NCBI RefSeq assembly: GCF_002356295.1
Contig: NZ_AP018042.1
Location: forward strand, 2,140,361-2,204,360
Direction of reading: 5' to 3'
Length of the DNA stretch: 64,000 nucleotides
Origin: Labilibaculum antarcticum
GTDB taxonomy: Bacteria > Bacteroidota > Bacteroidia > Bacteroidales > Marinifilaceae
Shown here: positions 8,651 through 18,345 of the stretch, piece by piece
Position numbering within the stretch: the first letter of the stretch is position 1
Layout: each line of letters opens with the position of its first letter
Program-made: the position numbers and the translations under genes
Notes under the pieces: generated by a model
What the model saw: the letters and a program-made list of their open reading frames with translations, nothing else
Told to the model about the DNA's origin: nothing
The model's database searches: none

Positions 8651-10915
8651 ATGAAATTTGCCTACATCGGAACATATCCCCCGCGGGAGTGTGGAATTGG
8701 TAGCTTCACAAGTGACCTGTATCATTCCATGGTGGGCGATATTAATCAGAATAAGAACGAAGGATTTATTGTTGCCATGAATAATTCGGATGAAAAACAT
8801 TTGTATCCGAGAGAAGTAAAACTAACTATTCAGCAAGAAAATAGAAATGAATATATAGCCGCAGCAAAACACATCAACAAGAGCGGAGCGGATGTTTGTA
8901 TTCTTCAGCATGAATTTGGGATTTTTGGCGGACGAAGTGGTGTTTACATCCTCTCCTTGCTGCACCGCCTAAAAATACATTTGGTAGTTACCCTTCATAC
9001 CATTAGTAATAATCCTTCGTACACCGAAAAAGCCATTTTAAAGGACATATGCAAAATGGCTAATGTGGTTATTGTGATGAATTTAAAAGCAATTGATTTT
9101 CTGAATGATATATATGATGTTCCCAGAGAAAAAATTGCATTTATTGAACATGGGGTTCCAGACTTCCATTTTGATCAGAAAACAATAAAGAAAGAGTTTA
9201 AACTCGAGAAGAAAAAAGTCATACTAACATTTGGCTTTTTGAGCAGAAACAAAGGCATTGAGGTAGCCATAAAAGCAATGCCGAAGCTCGTTAAAAAGCA
9301 TCCAAATGTTATCTACCTGGTACTAGGGAAAATTCATCCCAGTGTTATGCGCGCTTCGGGTGATGAGTATTTGCAATATCTAAGGCAACTTGTTAAAAGT
9401 CTTAGCCTTGAGGATCACGTAATAATACCAAACGAGTATGTTCCTCAGGAAGATTTGTTTAAATATTTATATGCTTCGGATATTTATATAACACCCTACA
9501 ATAACGAAGCTCAGATTACGAGTGGTACCTTATCGTATGCAGTTGGTGCAGGTTGTGCTGTAATCTCGACCCCATACTGGCACGCCACCGAATTATTAGC
9601 CAACGGAGTGGGCCGACTATTTGATTTCCACAACTCGAACCAACTAAGCGATATTTTGATTGAGCTGCTGGATGAGCCGGAGACTTTAAATGCGATGCGG
9701 AAAAAAGCATATGAGTATGGAAGAAAATTTACATGGCCTGAAATAGGAGCTAAATATAACAAACAGGTATTTAATACACTGCAAGATGAAATAGAAAACA
9801 AAGGGCAATACTTTGACATTCTGGTTATGCCCCCATTTTCGCTCAAGCACATCAACCGATTAACTGATAATACGGGAATTATGCAACATGCGAAATTTGG
9901 TATCCCTAATTTAAAACATGGCTATTGCCTGGATGATAACGCCAGAGCATTGTTAATGGCTTTACTGGCCTTTAAAGTGAAAAATAATTACAAGGCTCTC
10001 GAATTTTGCCCGATCTATTTGAGCTATATCCAATACATGCAAAACGAAAACGGAACATTTAGGAATTTCCTCAGTTTCGACCGTAGTTTTCTTGATGAAG
10101 TAGGATCGGAAGATTCGTTTGGAAGAACCATTTGGGCTCTTGGGTACTTACTTGCTAATTCCCCCAATGCGTCCTACTATGAATCGGGCCGATCGATGTT
10201 TTTAAAAGCAGTTCCTATTTTTGAAAAACTAAAATCAGTAAGAAGCATTGCCAATACGATAATAGGAATCAGCTACTATCTGCAAAGAAATCCTTCCGAC
10301 GATTCAATGACTGAACTGCTAAGCCGTTTATCAGTTAAACTGGTTGAAAGTTATGAGGAAAACAGTTCGGATAACTGGAGATGGTTTGAACCCTTCTTAA
10401 CCTACGACAATGCCATGTTGCCGCTTGCGCTCTTGCATTCTACCGAAATACATAATGACGATAGAATTCGCAAAACGGCTTTCCGTTCCATGGAATTTTT
10501 AATCAGTAAAACTTTTAGCAATGGATATTTATCGATAATTGGAAGTGATGGCTGGTACGAAAAAGATGGGAAACGAGCCACTTTTGCTCAGCAACCGCTT
10601 GATGCTATGGCAATGATATTACTATTTAAGCAAGCTTTTAAAATAAAAAAAGACATAGAATATCTGAATAAATTATTCAAATCGTACATGTGGTTTCATG
10701 GAGAGAATGATTTGCGAATAAGCTTGTATGATTCTGAAACAAATGGTTGCTGCGATGGATTGGAAAGTTATGGTGTTAACCGCAATCAGGGGGCCGAAAG
10801 TACACTGGCTTATGTGATTTCACACCTAATTGTTCTGCAGGCACATAAAGATTTCAACAGGGAACTATTCGCACAAAAAAGATCATCCACAAAAAATGTG
10901 AGAGAATTTAATTAA
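8651..10915 (+). CDS. GT4 glycosyltransferase with C-terminal helical glycosidase-like domain
   Basis: A 754-residue two-part protein. Residues 1-375 form a GT-B glycosyltransferase of family 4 type: N-terminal YIGTYPPRECGIGSFT, a C-terminal Rossmann domain starting LTFGFLSRNKGIEVAIKAM, and a nucleotide-sugar site around ITPYNNEAQITSGTLSYAVG. Residues 385-754 are a second, helix-rich domain with repeats such as LDDNARALLMALL and FGRTIWALGYLL, resembling alpha/alpha barrel carbohydrate enzymes. No signal peptide or membrane segment is present, so it acts in the cytosol. It is first in a plus-strand trio with another GT4 gene and a GH130 gene, an arrangement suggesting synthesis and phosphorolysis of a mannose-containing oligosaccharide. 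The sugar specificity is inference. Confidence 0.82.
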   Translation: MKFAYIGTYPPRECGIGSFTSDLYHSMVGDINQNKNEGFIVAMNNSDEKHLYPREVKLTIQQENRNEYIAAAKHINKSGADVCILQHEFGIFGGRSGVYILSLLHRLKIHLVVTLHTISNNPSYTEKAILKDICKMANVVIVMNLKAIDFLNDIYDVPREKIAFIEHGVPDFHFDQKTIKKEFKLEKKKVILTFGFLSRNKGIEVAIKAMPKLVKKHPNVIYLVLGKIHPSVMRASGDEYLQYLRQLVKSLSLEDHVIIPNEYVPQEDLFKYLYASDIYITPYNNEAQITSGTLSYAVGAGCAVISTPYWHATELLANGVGRLFDFHNSNQLSDILIELLDEPETLNAMRKKAYEYGRKFTWPEIGAKYNKQVFNTLQDEIENKGQYFDILVMPPFSLKHINRLTDNTGIMQHAKFGIPNLKHGYCLDDNARALLMALLAFKVKNNYKALEFCPIYLSYIQYMQNENGTFRNFLSFDRSFLDEVGSEDSFGRTIWALGYLLANSPNASYYESGRSMFLKAVPIFEKLKSVRSIANTIIGISYYLQRNPSDDSMTELLSRLSVKLVESYEENSSDNWRWFEPFLTYDNAMLPLALLHSTEIHNDDRIRKTAFRSMEFLISKTFSNGYLSIIGSDGWYEKDGKRATFAQQPLDAMAMILLFKQAFKIKKDIEYLNKLFKSYMWFHGENDLRISLYDSETNGCCDGLESYGVNRNQGAESTLAYVISHLIVLQAHKDFNRELFAQKRSSTKNVREFN

Positions 10916-11012
10916 TTGAGAGCGTGCTGACAAAGTAATGTGCGCAGGCACCGCTGTTTTAGACGAACCAGTGGCTTGTTGTTTACGCAATCCACAATAA
11001 ACTTATAAGCTC

Positions 11013-12023
11013 ATGAAGATAGCTGTTTTATCGCCTATTGCATGGAGAACGCCGCCAACAAAATATGGCCCGTGGGAACAAGTAGCTTCGAATATCGCCG
11101 AAGGGCTTGCTGAAAAAGGCATTGATGTGACGCTATTTGCAACAGGAAATTCGAGTACAAAAGGGAAATTGGAATTTATATCGGAGACTGCTTATGCCGA
11201 AAACAGTACTATTGAACCAAAAGTTTGGGAATGCCTGCACATTAGTAATTTAATGGAGCAGGCCGATCGGTTTGATCTGATACACAATAACTATGATTTT
11301 TTGCCTCTTACTTACTCGAAACTCATTAAAACACCCATGCTAACAACGATACATGGGTTTTCGTCGCCGAAAATTATTCCTGTCTACAAACAGTACAACA
11401 AGAATAATTTTTACGTCTCTATTAGTAATTCCGACCGCAGCTGCGAGCTCGATTACATCGCGACTGTTTACAACGGCATAAAATCTTCTGACTTTACTTT
11501 TAATCTAAATCCGAAGGAATATTTACTTTTTTTTGGCCGGATTCATCCTGAAAAAGGGACTTCTGAATGCATTGAAATAGCGAAGAAAGCGGGAAGGAAA
11601 CTGATTATATCGGGTTTAATACAAGACCAGGACTATTTTAACAAGATGGTAAAACCTTTTATTGATGATGATGCTGTTGTGTATGTAGGCAATTCAAATC
11701 CCAAAGAAAGGGATAAACTTTTGGGTGAGGCTTTTGCTCTGTTGCATCCGATAAGCTTTAACGAACCATTTGGCTTGAGTGTTGCAGAATCGATGTTGTG
11801 CGGAACACCGGTAATCGCGTTTAACAGAGGATCGATGCCGGAATTAATACAGACCGGTAAATCGGGCTTTTTGGTGAATACCGTTGATGAAGCAGTACTT
11901 GCTGTTGATTCGATTAAATGGGTAAGCAGGGCGTATTGCAGGGAATGGGCCGAATCGAAATTCACTCAGGAAAAAATGATAGAGGCTTATTTAAATGTTT
12001 ATCGGAAAATTTTAGAGAGGTAG
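11013..12023 (+). CDS. GT4-family glycosyltransferase
   Basis: A 336-residue GT-B enzyme. The N-terminus MKIAVLSPIAWRTPP with GPWEQVASNIAEGLAEKG is typical of GT4 members, and the C-terminal half contains LFFGRIHPEKGTSECIEIAKKA and the donor-binding E-x7-E region EPFGLSVAESMLCGTPVIAF with GSMPELIQTGKSGFLV. It has no membrane anchor. It lies 97 bases downstream of the two-domain glycosyltransferase and 42 bases upstream of the GH130 gene, all on the plus strand. A sugar-nucleotide-dependent transferase in one pathway with its neighbours is well supported; donor and acceptor cannot be read from sequence. Confidence 0.9.
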   Translation: MKIAVLSPIAWRTPPTKYGPWEQVASNIAEGLAEKGIDVTLFATGNSSTKGKLEFISETAYAENSTIEPKVWECLHISNLMEQADRFDLIHNNYDFLPLTYSKLIKTPMLTTIHGFSSPKIIPVYKQYNKNNFYVSISNSDRSCELDYIATVYNGIKSSDFTFNLNPKEYLLFFGRIHPEKGTSECIEIAKKAGRKLIISGLIQDQDYFNKMVKPFIDDDAVVYVGNSNPKERDKLLGEAFALLHPISFNEPFGLSVAESMLCGTPVIAFNRGSMPELIQTGKSGFLVNTVDEAVLAVDSIKWVSRAYCREWAESKFTQEKMIEAYLNVYRKILER

Positions 12024-12065
12024 TCGTATTTTATTAAAATCACTAACCAATAAGGCAATATTCAG

Positions 12066-13556
12066 ATGAAAAAGGCAGTAGATATCAGCACATTTATTAG
12101 TCGGAAATCAATACTATTAATGCGTGATTCGTCGCGGGTAATTACCCGTGCCCATATACCAGGTGGTGGCTTATCGCGTGTCGATCACGTAATTGACCGG
12201 GTTTTGAAGCTTAGCGAAGAGGAAGCCGATAAAGTAATGCATACTATTTGTGATAAATTTAATGACAGACACAAAGATATTGAGCGGCAAATAACAGAAC
12301 ACTTTGATAATGTTTCGGAGTTTTTACCACACGACATCACCATCAGTAAAATAAAAAAAGTGCTCATTGGAGCCTATTTTACCATGGAGTACTCCATTGA
12401 ATCGGCTGCACTTTTTAATCCTTCGATGATTCCTCACCCAGACCAAAGTAATTTACCCGAAGACAGTCTGCGTTTTATAATGAGTTTGCGTGCAACAGGC
12501 GAAGGACATATTTCATCAATCGTTTTTCGCAGTGGTGTAATTAATAAAGACGATTCAATTTATTTTGATGCGATAAGCGAGTTTGTTGAGACGTCGAAAA
12601 TGCGCCACAACCCGTTTTATGACAGTCACCTGTTTCGACGTAAATTAGAAGATTTGAATGCATGGGATGAAACAAGCCTCCGGGTAATGGAACAAATACC
12701 CGACCGGTTTACTTTTCAGGAGTTAAAAGTGAGTATCGGTGTACTTCACATGGATCCGGACTTTAGCTGCAACGATAAAGTAATTACTACTTTATTTTGG
12801 CTGGCCAATTCGAACTACAACATACAGTTTAATGAAAGTTGCCCCGTTTCGGAGCGGGTGATATTTCCCTATTCGGAAAATGAAAACAGAGGGATTGAGG
12901 ATGCCCGCTTTGTTAAGTTTTACAATGAAAATGACGAAAGCATATACTATGCCACCTACACGGCTTACAATGGGGTTAGTATTCTTCCGCAGTTAATAGA
13001 GACAAAGGATTTTCTCAGTTTTAATGTTATTACTTTAAACGGTAAGGCTGTGCAAAACAAAGGCATGGCATTATTTCCACGAAAAATAAAAGGCAAATAT
13101 GTAATGCTATCCCGCCAGGACGGAGAAAACAATCACATCATGTTTTCGGATCATCTGCATTTTTGGCATGAATCAAAAATTATTCAAGAACCCCAAAAAC
13201 CATGGGAGTTTATACAAATAGGAAATTGCGGATCGCCCATAGAAATTAATGAAGGCTGGCTTGTGCTTACGCATGGCGTGGGGCCTATGCGTCAATATTC
13301 CATAGGTGCTATTCTGCTCGATTTGGATGATCCGACAAAAGTAATTGCACAACTTGATGAGCCGTTACTCACCCCCAACGAAGAGGAACGCGAAGGTTAT
13401 GTACCGAATGTTATCTATTCGTGTGGAGGATTACTGCACAAGAATAAATTAATTATTCCTTATGCCATGTCGGATATATCATCGGGTATTGCAACTATAG
13501 AGGTGAGCGACCTGCTATCCTGCATGAATTACAATAAGCAGGAACAAACTACTTAG
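12066..13556 (+). CDS. GH130-family glycoside phosphorylase or hydrolase
   Basis: A 496-residue protein with the five-bladed beta-propeller features of GH130. The segment GEGHISSIVFRSGVI near residue 150 and the motif ENRGIEDARFVKF near residue 275 match the family; the aspartate of GIEDAR is the presumed general acid. Family members phosphorolyse or hydrolyse beta-mannosides. The N-terminal 130 residues form an extra helical extension, as in longer GH130 proteins. No signal peptide is visible, so the substrate is intracellular. Its pairing with two GT4 enzymes suggests turnover of a cytosolic mannoside. The last 74 bases of coding sequence are repeated in degenerate form at 15204-15277. Confidence 0.87.
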   Translation: MKKAVDISTFISRKSILLMRDSSRVITRAHIPGGGLSRVDHVIDRVLKLSEEEADKVMHTICDKFNDRHKDIERQITEHFDNVSEFLPHDITISKIKKVLIGAYFTMEYSIESAALFNPSMIPHPDQSNLPEDSLRFIMSLRATGEGHISSIVFRSGVINKDDSIYFDAISEFVETSKMRHNPFYDSHLFRRKLEDLNAWDETSLRVMEQIPDRFTFQELKVSIGVLHMDPDFSCNDKVITTLFWLANSNYNIQFNESCPVSERVIFPYSENENRGIEDARFVKFYNENDESIYYATYTAYNGVSILPQLIETKDFLSFNVITLNGKAVQNKGMALFPRKIKGKYVMLSRQDGENNHIMFSDHLHFWHESKIIQEPQKPWEFIQIGNCGSPIEINEGWLVLTHGVGPMRQYSIGAILLDLDDPTKVIAQLDEPLLTPNEEEREGYVPNVIYSCGGLLHKNKLIIPYAMSDISSGIATIEVSDLLSCMNYNKQEQTT

Positions 13557-13714
13557 CTGGGTTTCTTTACGGATATTTTTACAGCCGTATTCTTCTCCTG
13601 TGTTAAAAAATGATACAAAAAAATAGCTTGGACAGAACCCGAGCTATTTTTGTACTTACACAGTTTATGAGATGCTGTCTTTTAAGACATGAAATCAATA
13701 ACTAAAAAATCTTG

Positions 13715-14953
13715 TTACTTTGCAGGAGGTGTCCCTTCACAGTTCGAAAGAACGGCATCAATTTGTACCAAAGCATCCATAGAAATAGCTGAAACACCAA
13801 CTACTGTTCTTGCAGGAAGATCGCCTTTAAAGAATGTTGTGTAAACTTCGTTAACAGCATCAATATCCTCGATATTTTTAAGGGCGATATTTATTTTAAC
13901 GGTATCGTCCATATCGTGATCAACACTTTCCACAATTGCCCTGATATTTTTTAAGCATTGTTCAGCCTGCTCTTTTACTCCACCAGCTACCATCTTACCC
14001 GTTTTTGGATCGATAGGTAATTGACCTGAAATATGATTGTAATGAGAAAAAGCTACAGTGTGTGAGTAGGATGCTTTTGGTGCATTTTCCGTATTGTTTG
14101 CTTCTATCACAAGTAGACTTGTGTCTTCAGGAAGTTGTGGAGGAGTACCATCTCCGTGCGACACTGCAGTATCAATTTGTACCAAAGCATCCATAGGTAA
14201 AGCTAAAGCGTTAACTACTGTACGAGCAGGAACATAGTTTGGGAAAAATTTTGCACAAACTTCGTTTACGGCTTCAACATCCGAAATGTTTTTAAGGAAA
14301 ATAGTTGTTTTAACCACATCGTTCATAACATGATCAATACTCTCTAAAATTGCTTTAATGTTGTTTAAACACTGTTCTGTCTGCTCTTTTACACCACCAG
14401 TTACCAGTTCTCCCGTTTTTGGATCGATAGGTAATTGAGCTGAAAGATTGTTGTAATGAGAAAAAGCTACAGTTTGTTTAGATACAGAACTTTTGGGTGC
14501 ATTTTTCGTGTTTCTTGAAACTTTTACCAAAGCGCAAGGAGCTTGTGGAGCTGTACCTTCACCGTTTGAAATAAGTGCATCCATTTGTACCAAAGCGTCA
14601 GTCATAGGTAGTGCAGCAACTGCGACTATTGTCTGTGTAGGACGAGAGCCTTGGAAAAATGTTGTATAAACTTCGTTTACAGCCTCTAGATCTGAGATAT
14701 TCTTAAGAAATACAGTGATTTTAACAACATCGTCCATAACATGGTCGATACTTTCTACAATTGCTTTAATGTTGTTTAAGCACCGCTTTGCCTGCTCTTT
14801 TACATCATTACCTATAATTTTACCCGTTTTGGGATCGATAGGTAATTGAGCTGAAATGTTATTGTAATGAGAAAAAGCTACCGTCTGTGTAGACACAGAG
14901 CTTTTGGGTGCATTTTCCGTGTTTCTTGAATTTTTAATGATTTTACTACTCAT
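13715..14953 (-). CDS. Triple RidA-domain (YjgF/YER057c/UK114) protein
   Basis: A 412-residue protein made of three tandem RidA-type domains at about residues 8-132, 147-271 and 285-408, each opening with N-T-x-N-A-P and containing AFSHYNN followed by QLPIDPKTG. Ordinary RidA is a single domain of about 130 residues that trimerises and hydrolyses reactive enamines; here one chain could supply a whole trimer. The active-site arginine (P-A-R-T) is kept in domains 2 and 3 but is P-T-Q-T in domain 1. The usual glutamate near the end is aspartate in all three, and the GPY motif near the N-terminus is missing. Normal enaminase activity is therefore uncertain. The start is supported by AAGGGG upstream. 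Confidence 0.9.
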   Translation of the reverse strand: MSSKIIKNSRNTENAPKSSVSTQTVAFSHYNNISAQLPIDPKTGKIIGNDVKEQAKRCLNNIKAIVESIDHVMDDVVKITVFLKNISDLEAVNEVYTTFFQGSRPTQTIVAVAALPMTDALVQMDALISNGEGTAPQAPCALVKVSRNTKNAPKSSVSKQTVAFSHYNNLSAQLPIDPKTGELVTGGVKEQTEQCLNNIKAILESIDHVMNDVVKTTIFLKNISDVEAVNEVCAKFFPNYVPARTVVNALALPMDALVQIDTAVSHGDGTPPQLPEDTSLLVIEANNTENAPKASYSHTVAFSHYNHISGQLPIDPKTGKMVAGGVKEQAEQCLKNIRAIVESVDHDMDDTVKINIALKNIEDIDAVNEVYTTFFKGDLPARTVVGVSAISMDALVQIDAVLSNCEGTPPAK

Positions 14954-15400
14954 ATTAATTTCCCCTTTTAGTGTTTGTTACTGGTATTTTTTGTTGCGCA
15001 GCAAACCTAGTAAAAAAATTAATAGTGTTGTCATAAAATCGATGAATCTCAACTTTTTACAAATAGATTAAAACGATATAAAGCAGAATTTTTATTTGAT
15101 TTTTTCTCTTCATCCTTTTTACTTTTCTTCTTCTGTTTTGACATGAGGTTCCTACTCGTTCTTTTTATCAACATCACCGTTAATTTCATCATAACAAAAC
15201 GCTTCTGATATATCATTGGGTATTGCAAGGATAGAGGTAAGCGGCCAGCTCTCCTACATGAATTACAATAAGCAGGAGGAGGAACCCCAAACCCCTAAAG
15301 GGGCTTAAAAAGATTTACAGCTTAGTTTAGAAGTATGAGCATGAGGATGTAGAACTGTGAGGGGCTCACTTTTTGTTGCATGTTCGCATGGATATGGAAT
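14954..15400. other. Non-coding gap carrying a GH130 3'-end remnant and a dispersed repeat
   Basis: No intact gene is present. Bases 15204-15277 match the end of the GH130 coding sequence (13470-13543) with about nine differences in 74 positions, but no stop-free gene surrounds them. At 15285-15324 follows a copy of the CCCC-AAAC-...-AGGGGCTTAAAA repeat that recurs at 16521, 16642, 18574 and 18722. The remaining A/T-rich sequence next to 14953 should contain the promoter of the triple-RidA gene. Confidence 0.6.
15204..15277 (+). pseudogene. Remnant of a GH130 gene 3' end
   Basis: The translation gives SDISLGIARIEVS, matching SDISSGIATIEVS at the C-terminus of the GH130 protein, and the two DNA copies share long identical runs such as CATGAATTACAATAAGCAGG. 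The rest of a second GH130 gene is absent. Together with the true gene end at 13556, this copy brackets the triple-RidA gene. Confidence 0.75.
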
Positions 15401-16279
15401 TTATTCCTGCACACAAAGCTGTTCCTTTTTTTCCTTGTTGCTTACTAGAATTTGATAGAGAACTACCCCAAATAAGATTAAAAGCATTCCAAATGCTTCC
15501 TTGCCATTTAATAATTCGCTTAAAGCCCAATAACCAAATAAAGCACCAAAGACAGGTTCTAAAGAAAAAATGAGTGCCACTTTTACAGAGCTGACATATT
15601 TCTGAACCCAAACCGACACAAAGTAACAGAACAAGGTTCCAATAATTCCTAAATAGACAATGGCGGTAAGCGATTCGGAGGAAAGACTCCCCATATCGAA
15701 ACCGACTACCAACAATCCAATTAAACTGAACACAGAGCCGGAAATAAACTGATAGGTAATTAATGATAATGTTTCGGTGTTTTTCACAAACCTACCCGAA
15801 AGAACAATATGGAAAGCCGCAGCAACAGCGGTAATCAAAGTAATGATATCGCCTTTATTAAATTTCGTATCAAAATCGTAGGTCAATAAGAACAGGCCAA
15901 CAACAACAATCAAAATGGAGAAAAGATCGGATTTATGAAATTTGGCTTTGTAGAAAACAAACAAAATTATCGGGACGAAAATAACTGCTACTCCAGTAAC
16001 AAAGGCACTGTGTCCGCTGCTGGTAAATTTCAATCCAATAGTTTGAGATAAATAGGTAGCGGTGAGCAAAAAGCCTAAAATGCTTCCTTTGATGATGGCT
16101 TGCTTGTTTAGCAAACTTTTTTTGTTTTTAAGGATTACAAAGAACAGCATAGGGATTGCAGCCAGCAGCATTCTCCCAAAAACGATGAAATATTCGTTTA
16201 CGGTACCCACCGTATCTTTAATAATAAAAAAGGTTGAACCCCAGACAATTGTGACTAGTATTAGAAGGAAATTATTCAT
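15401..16279 (-). CDS. EamA-family drug/metabolite transporter
   Basis: A 292-residue integral membrane protein with about ten hydrophobic helices arranged as two EamA repeats. The first begins LILVTIVWGSTFFIIKDTV and the second around DIITLITAVAAAFHIVLSGR; the closing helices contain SLEPVFGALFGYWALSE, a typical second-repeat signature. Members export amino acids, nucleotides or drugs across the inner membrane; the substrate is unknown. It stands alone between repeat-rich intergenic regions. Its short charged C-terminus SNKEKKEQLCVQE is unremarkable. Confidence 0.92.
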   Translation of the reverse strand: MNNFLLILVTIVWGSTFFIIKDTVGTVNEYFIVFGRMLLAAIPMLFFVILKNKKSLLNKQAIIKGSILGFLLTATYLSQTIGLKFTSSGHSAFVTGVAVIFVPIILFVFYKAKFHKSDLFSILIVVVGLFLLTYDFDTKFNKGDIITLITAVAAAFHIVLSGRFVKNTETLSLITYQFISGSVFSLIGLLVVGFDMGSLSSESLTAIVYLGIIGTLFCYFVSVWVQKYVSSVKVALIFSLEPVFGALFGYWALSELLNGKEAFGMLLILFGVVLYQILVSNKEKKEQLCVQE

Positions 16280-16764
16280 TTAGTTCGATATTGATAGTTG
16301 CTGTTTCGAAAAAATAAGGACAGGCTATAAGGATGCCCTAAAATACTTATCTCCCGAATCGCGAATATACTTTAATTTGATTCATGAGCCTAGCAAATCA
16401 ATATCCATTAAATAACTAGTTTTCACAATACATCAATTACGAATCAGACCGGAAGTTTGAGGGGTATTTATCACACTTACGCAATCATCCAGCAAGTAAA
16501 ATAAATCGATATGTTACAAGCCCAAACTCCCGAAGGGGCTTAAAAAAGAAGTGCCAAGTATCAAGTCATACTCTACTCTTATTAAACCGAACAGGTTAAT
16601 TTACATGATGTAAGAAACCTGTCGGGTTTCAAAAAACAATCACCAAACCTGAAGGGGATTAAAAAGATTTACAGCTTATTTATAAAGTAGGGGCATGACC
16701 AAACCTTAACAAACAGGATGCAATCGCGCACGAGCGGGGCTAGACTTTATGATGCAATTTTTTA
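16280..16764. repeat. Repeat-rich intergenic region
   Basis: No gene is seen. Two copies of the AGGGGCTTAAAA-type dispersed repeat lie here, at 16521-16575 and 16642-16671. The second runs straight into a 60-base segment (16672-16731) that is repeated without change at 18754-18813 on the other side of the Big_2 lipoprotein gene. Confidence 0.7.
16672..16731. repeat. 60-bp perfect direct repeat, left copy
   Basis: Identical base for base to 18754-18813. The pair brackets the lipoprotein gene at 16765-18345, and the similarity extends outward into the preceding AGGGGCTTAAAA repeat. Homologous recombination between the copies would delete the gene precisely. Confidence 0.9.
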
Positions 16765-18345
16765 CTATTCATTTTTTTTGTAATTCAGTAAGAATACACT
16801 ATCATGTATGAATGGAATCCATACATACATAATCACACCATATGCATCTTCAAGTTTTAAGCTATCTGTTGAATTAAAATCGACAGGTTGTAATGTTTCA
16901 TCATTTATTGATATGTTATCAGCATATAAATATGTTCTCCCAAGATTGTCACATACTGGATTAAGGCGTCCTGTGAGGCCCGGTATATAACATATTTCTG
17001 AAGTGCTAATAATGGAACTGTGTGTATTGTCTGTCAATTTTACATTAACTAATTTATTTTCATTAATTGATGTGTCGTAAATTATTACACCATTATAGCT
17101 AGCAGAAGCTACCAATATGTTCACAATTCTTTCTTTGTTTGAGAATATTTCAAAACGCCCACCTGTAATGGGACTTGTGCTAATATTAACTTCTACATCT
17201 GTATCCCAAGCTACTACGTTACAATCACCAATAGTTTCACCATCAATATTTACGACAGTTACAATCATTTTATAACCAACTTCGATATAATATTCTTCTT
17301 TCACAAGACCATCGTCACTAATTGCGCTAATTGTTGCACTACCCTGTGCCTTAGTGGTAATAATACCAGCATCAGATATTGTTGCCACATCAATATTATC
17401 TGAAGACCAATCTATATTTCTATAAGTTGCATTTTCAGGATATACTACGGCTTTTAATTCAAATTCCTCCCCAATATTAAATCGTTGTGTAGTTGATGTA
17501 ACGACAATACCAGATACAAGAATTGGTTTAACTTCAATTTTACAAATAGCAGAAAAATCTCCATCATTTGAAGTGACCTTTATTTCTGCTTCACCTATAC
17601 CAAGAGCTTTTACAACTCCTTCGTCTGTTATAGTTGCAATATTTATATCACTTGATTCCCATAAAACACTTTTATCAGTAGCATTGTCAGGATATACTAT
17701 TGCTGATAACTCAGTAGACTCATCAATGAATATCATTAAATCAGTCTGTGAAATTTCAATAGAACTAACTAGTACAGGATCAACGGTAACTTCACATGTA
17801 GCCGTAAAGGAACCATCATTCGTTGTTACTGTTATTGTAGCTTTACCAGGCGCAATAGCTTTTACAACTCCTCCGTCTGTAATAGTCGCAATATTTAAAT
17901 CACTTGATTTCCATGAAACACTTTTATCAGTAGCATCTTCGGGAGAAATTTTGTATTTCAAGGTTGAAGCCTCTCCAAGCTTTAAATTGATATTACTTTC
18001 GGATAACGTAACTTCTTTTATAGTTGTAGCAACAACAGTAACCATACAGAAAGCCGTTTTATTATTTGATGTACTTATAATAATTTTTGTACTTCCTATT
18101 TTTTTTGCTTCTATTATTCCATTTTGCAGCACTTCTGCGACATTTTCATCTTCACTTGTCCAACTAACTGAATAATCCTCTGCTTGTGTTGGATTTACAA
18201 TGTATTCAAGCGTGTCACTTTTACCAACATTTAATTCTATTTTTGAATCTGTAATTGTAATAGATTCCGGTTTAACAGTTTCTTTATCACATGATGTAGC
18301 AAATAAAAATATTAATGATGCTACACAAATTAACTTTGATTTCAT
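16765..18345 (-). CDS. Lipoprotein with four Big_2 (Ig-like) repeats
   Basis: I use the ATG at 18345 (526 residues) rather than the upstream TTG. The N-terminus MKSKLICVASLIFLFATSC is a lipoprotein signal with the lipobox cysteine at residue 19. Four Ig-like Big_2 repeats of about 80 residues follow, each with the S-x-D/E-x-N-x-A-T-I/V core (for example KSSDLNIATITDGG) and a closing A-T/E-I-x-V strand; repeats 2 and 3 are clearly similar to each other. The last 165 residues form a distinct domain I do not recognise. A surface or outer-membrane adhesive role is usual for Big_2 lipoproteins. The gene is flanked by a perfect 60-bp direct repeat. Confidence 0.85.
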   Translation of the reverse strand: MKSKLICVASLIFLFATSCDKETVKPESITITDSKIELNVGKSDTLEYIVNPTQAEDYSVSWTSEDENVAEVLQNGIIEAKKIGSTKIIISTSNNKTAFCMVTVVATTIKEVTLSESNINLKLGEASTLKYKISPEDATDKSVSWKSSDLNIATITDGGVVKAIAPGKATITVTTNDGSFTATCEVTVDPVLVSSIEISQTDLMIFIDESTELSAIVYPDNATDKSVLWESSDINIATITDEGVVKALGIGEAEIKVTSNDGDFSAICKIEVKPILVSGIVVTSTTQRFNIGEEFELKAVVYPENATYRNIDWSSDNIDVATISDAGIITTKAQGSATISAISDDGLVKEEYYIEVGYKMIVTVVNIDGETIGDCNVVAWDTDVEVNISTSPITGGRFEIFSNKERIVNILVASASYNGVIIYDTSINENKLVNVKLTDNTHSSIISTSEICYIPGLTGRLNPVCDNLGRTYLYADNISINDETLQPVDFNSTDSLKLEDAYGVIMYVWIPFIHDSVFLLNYKKNE

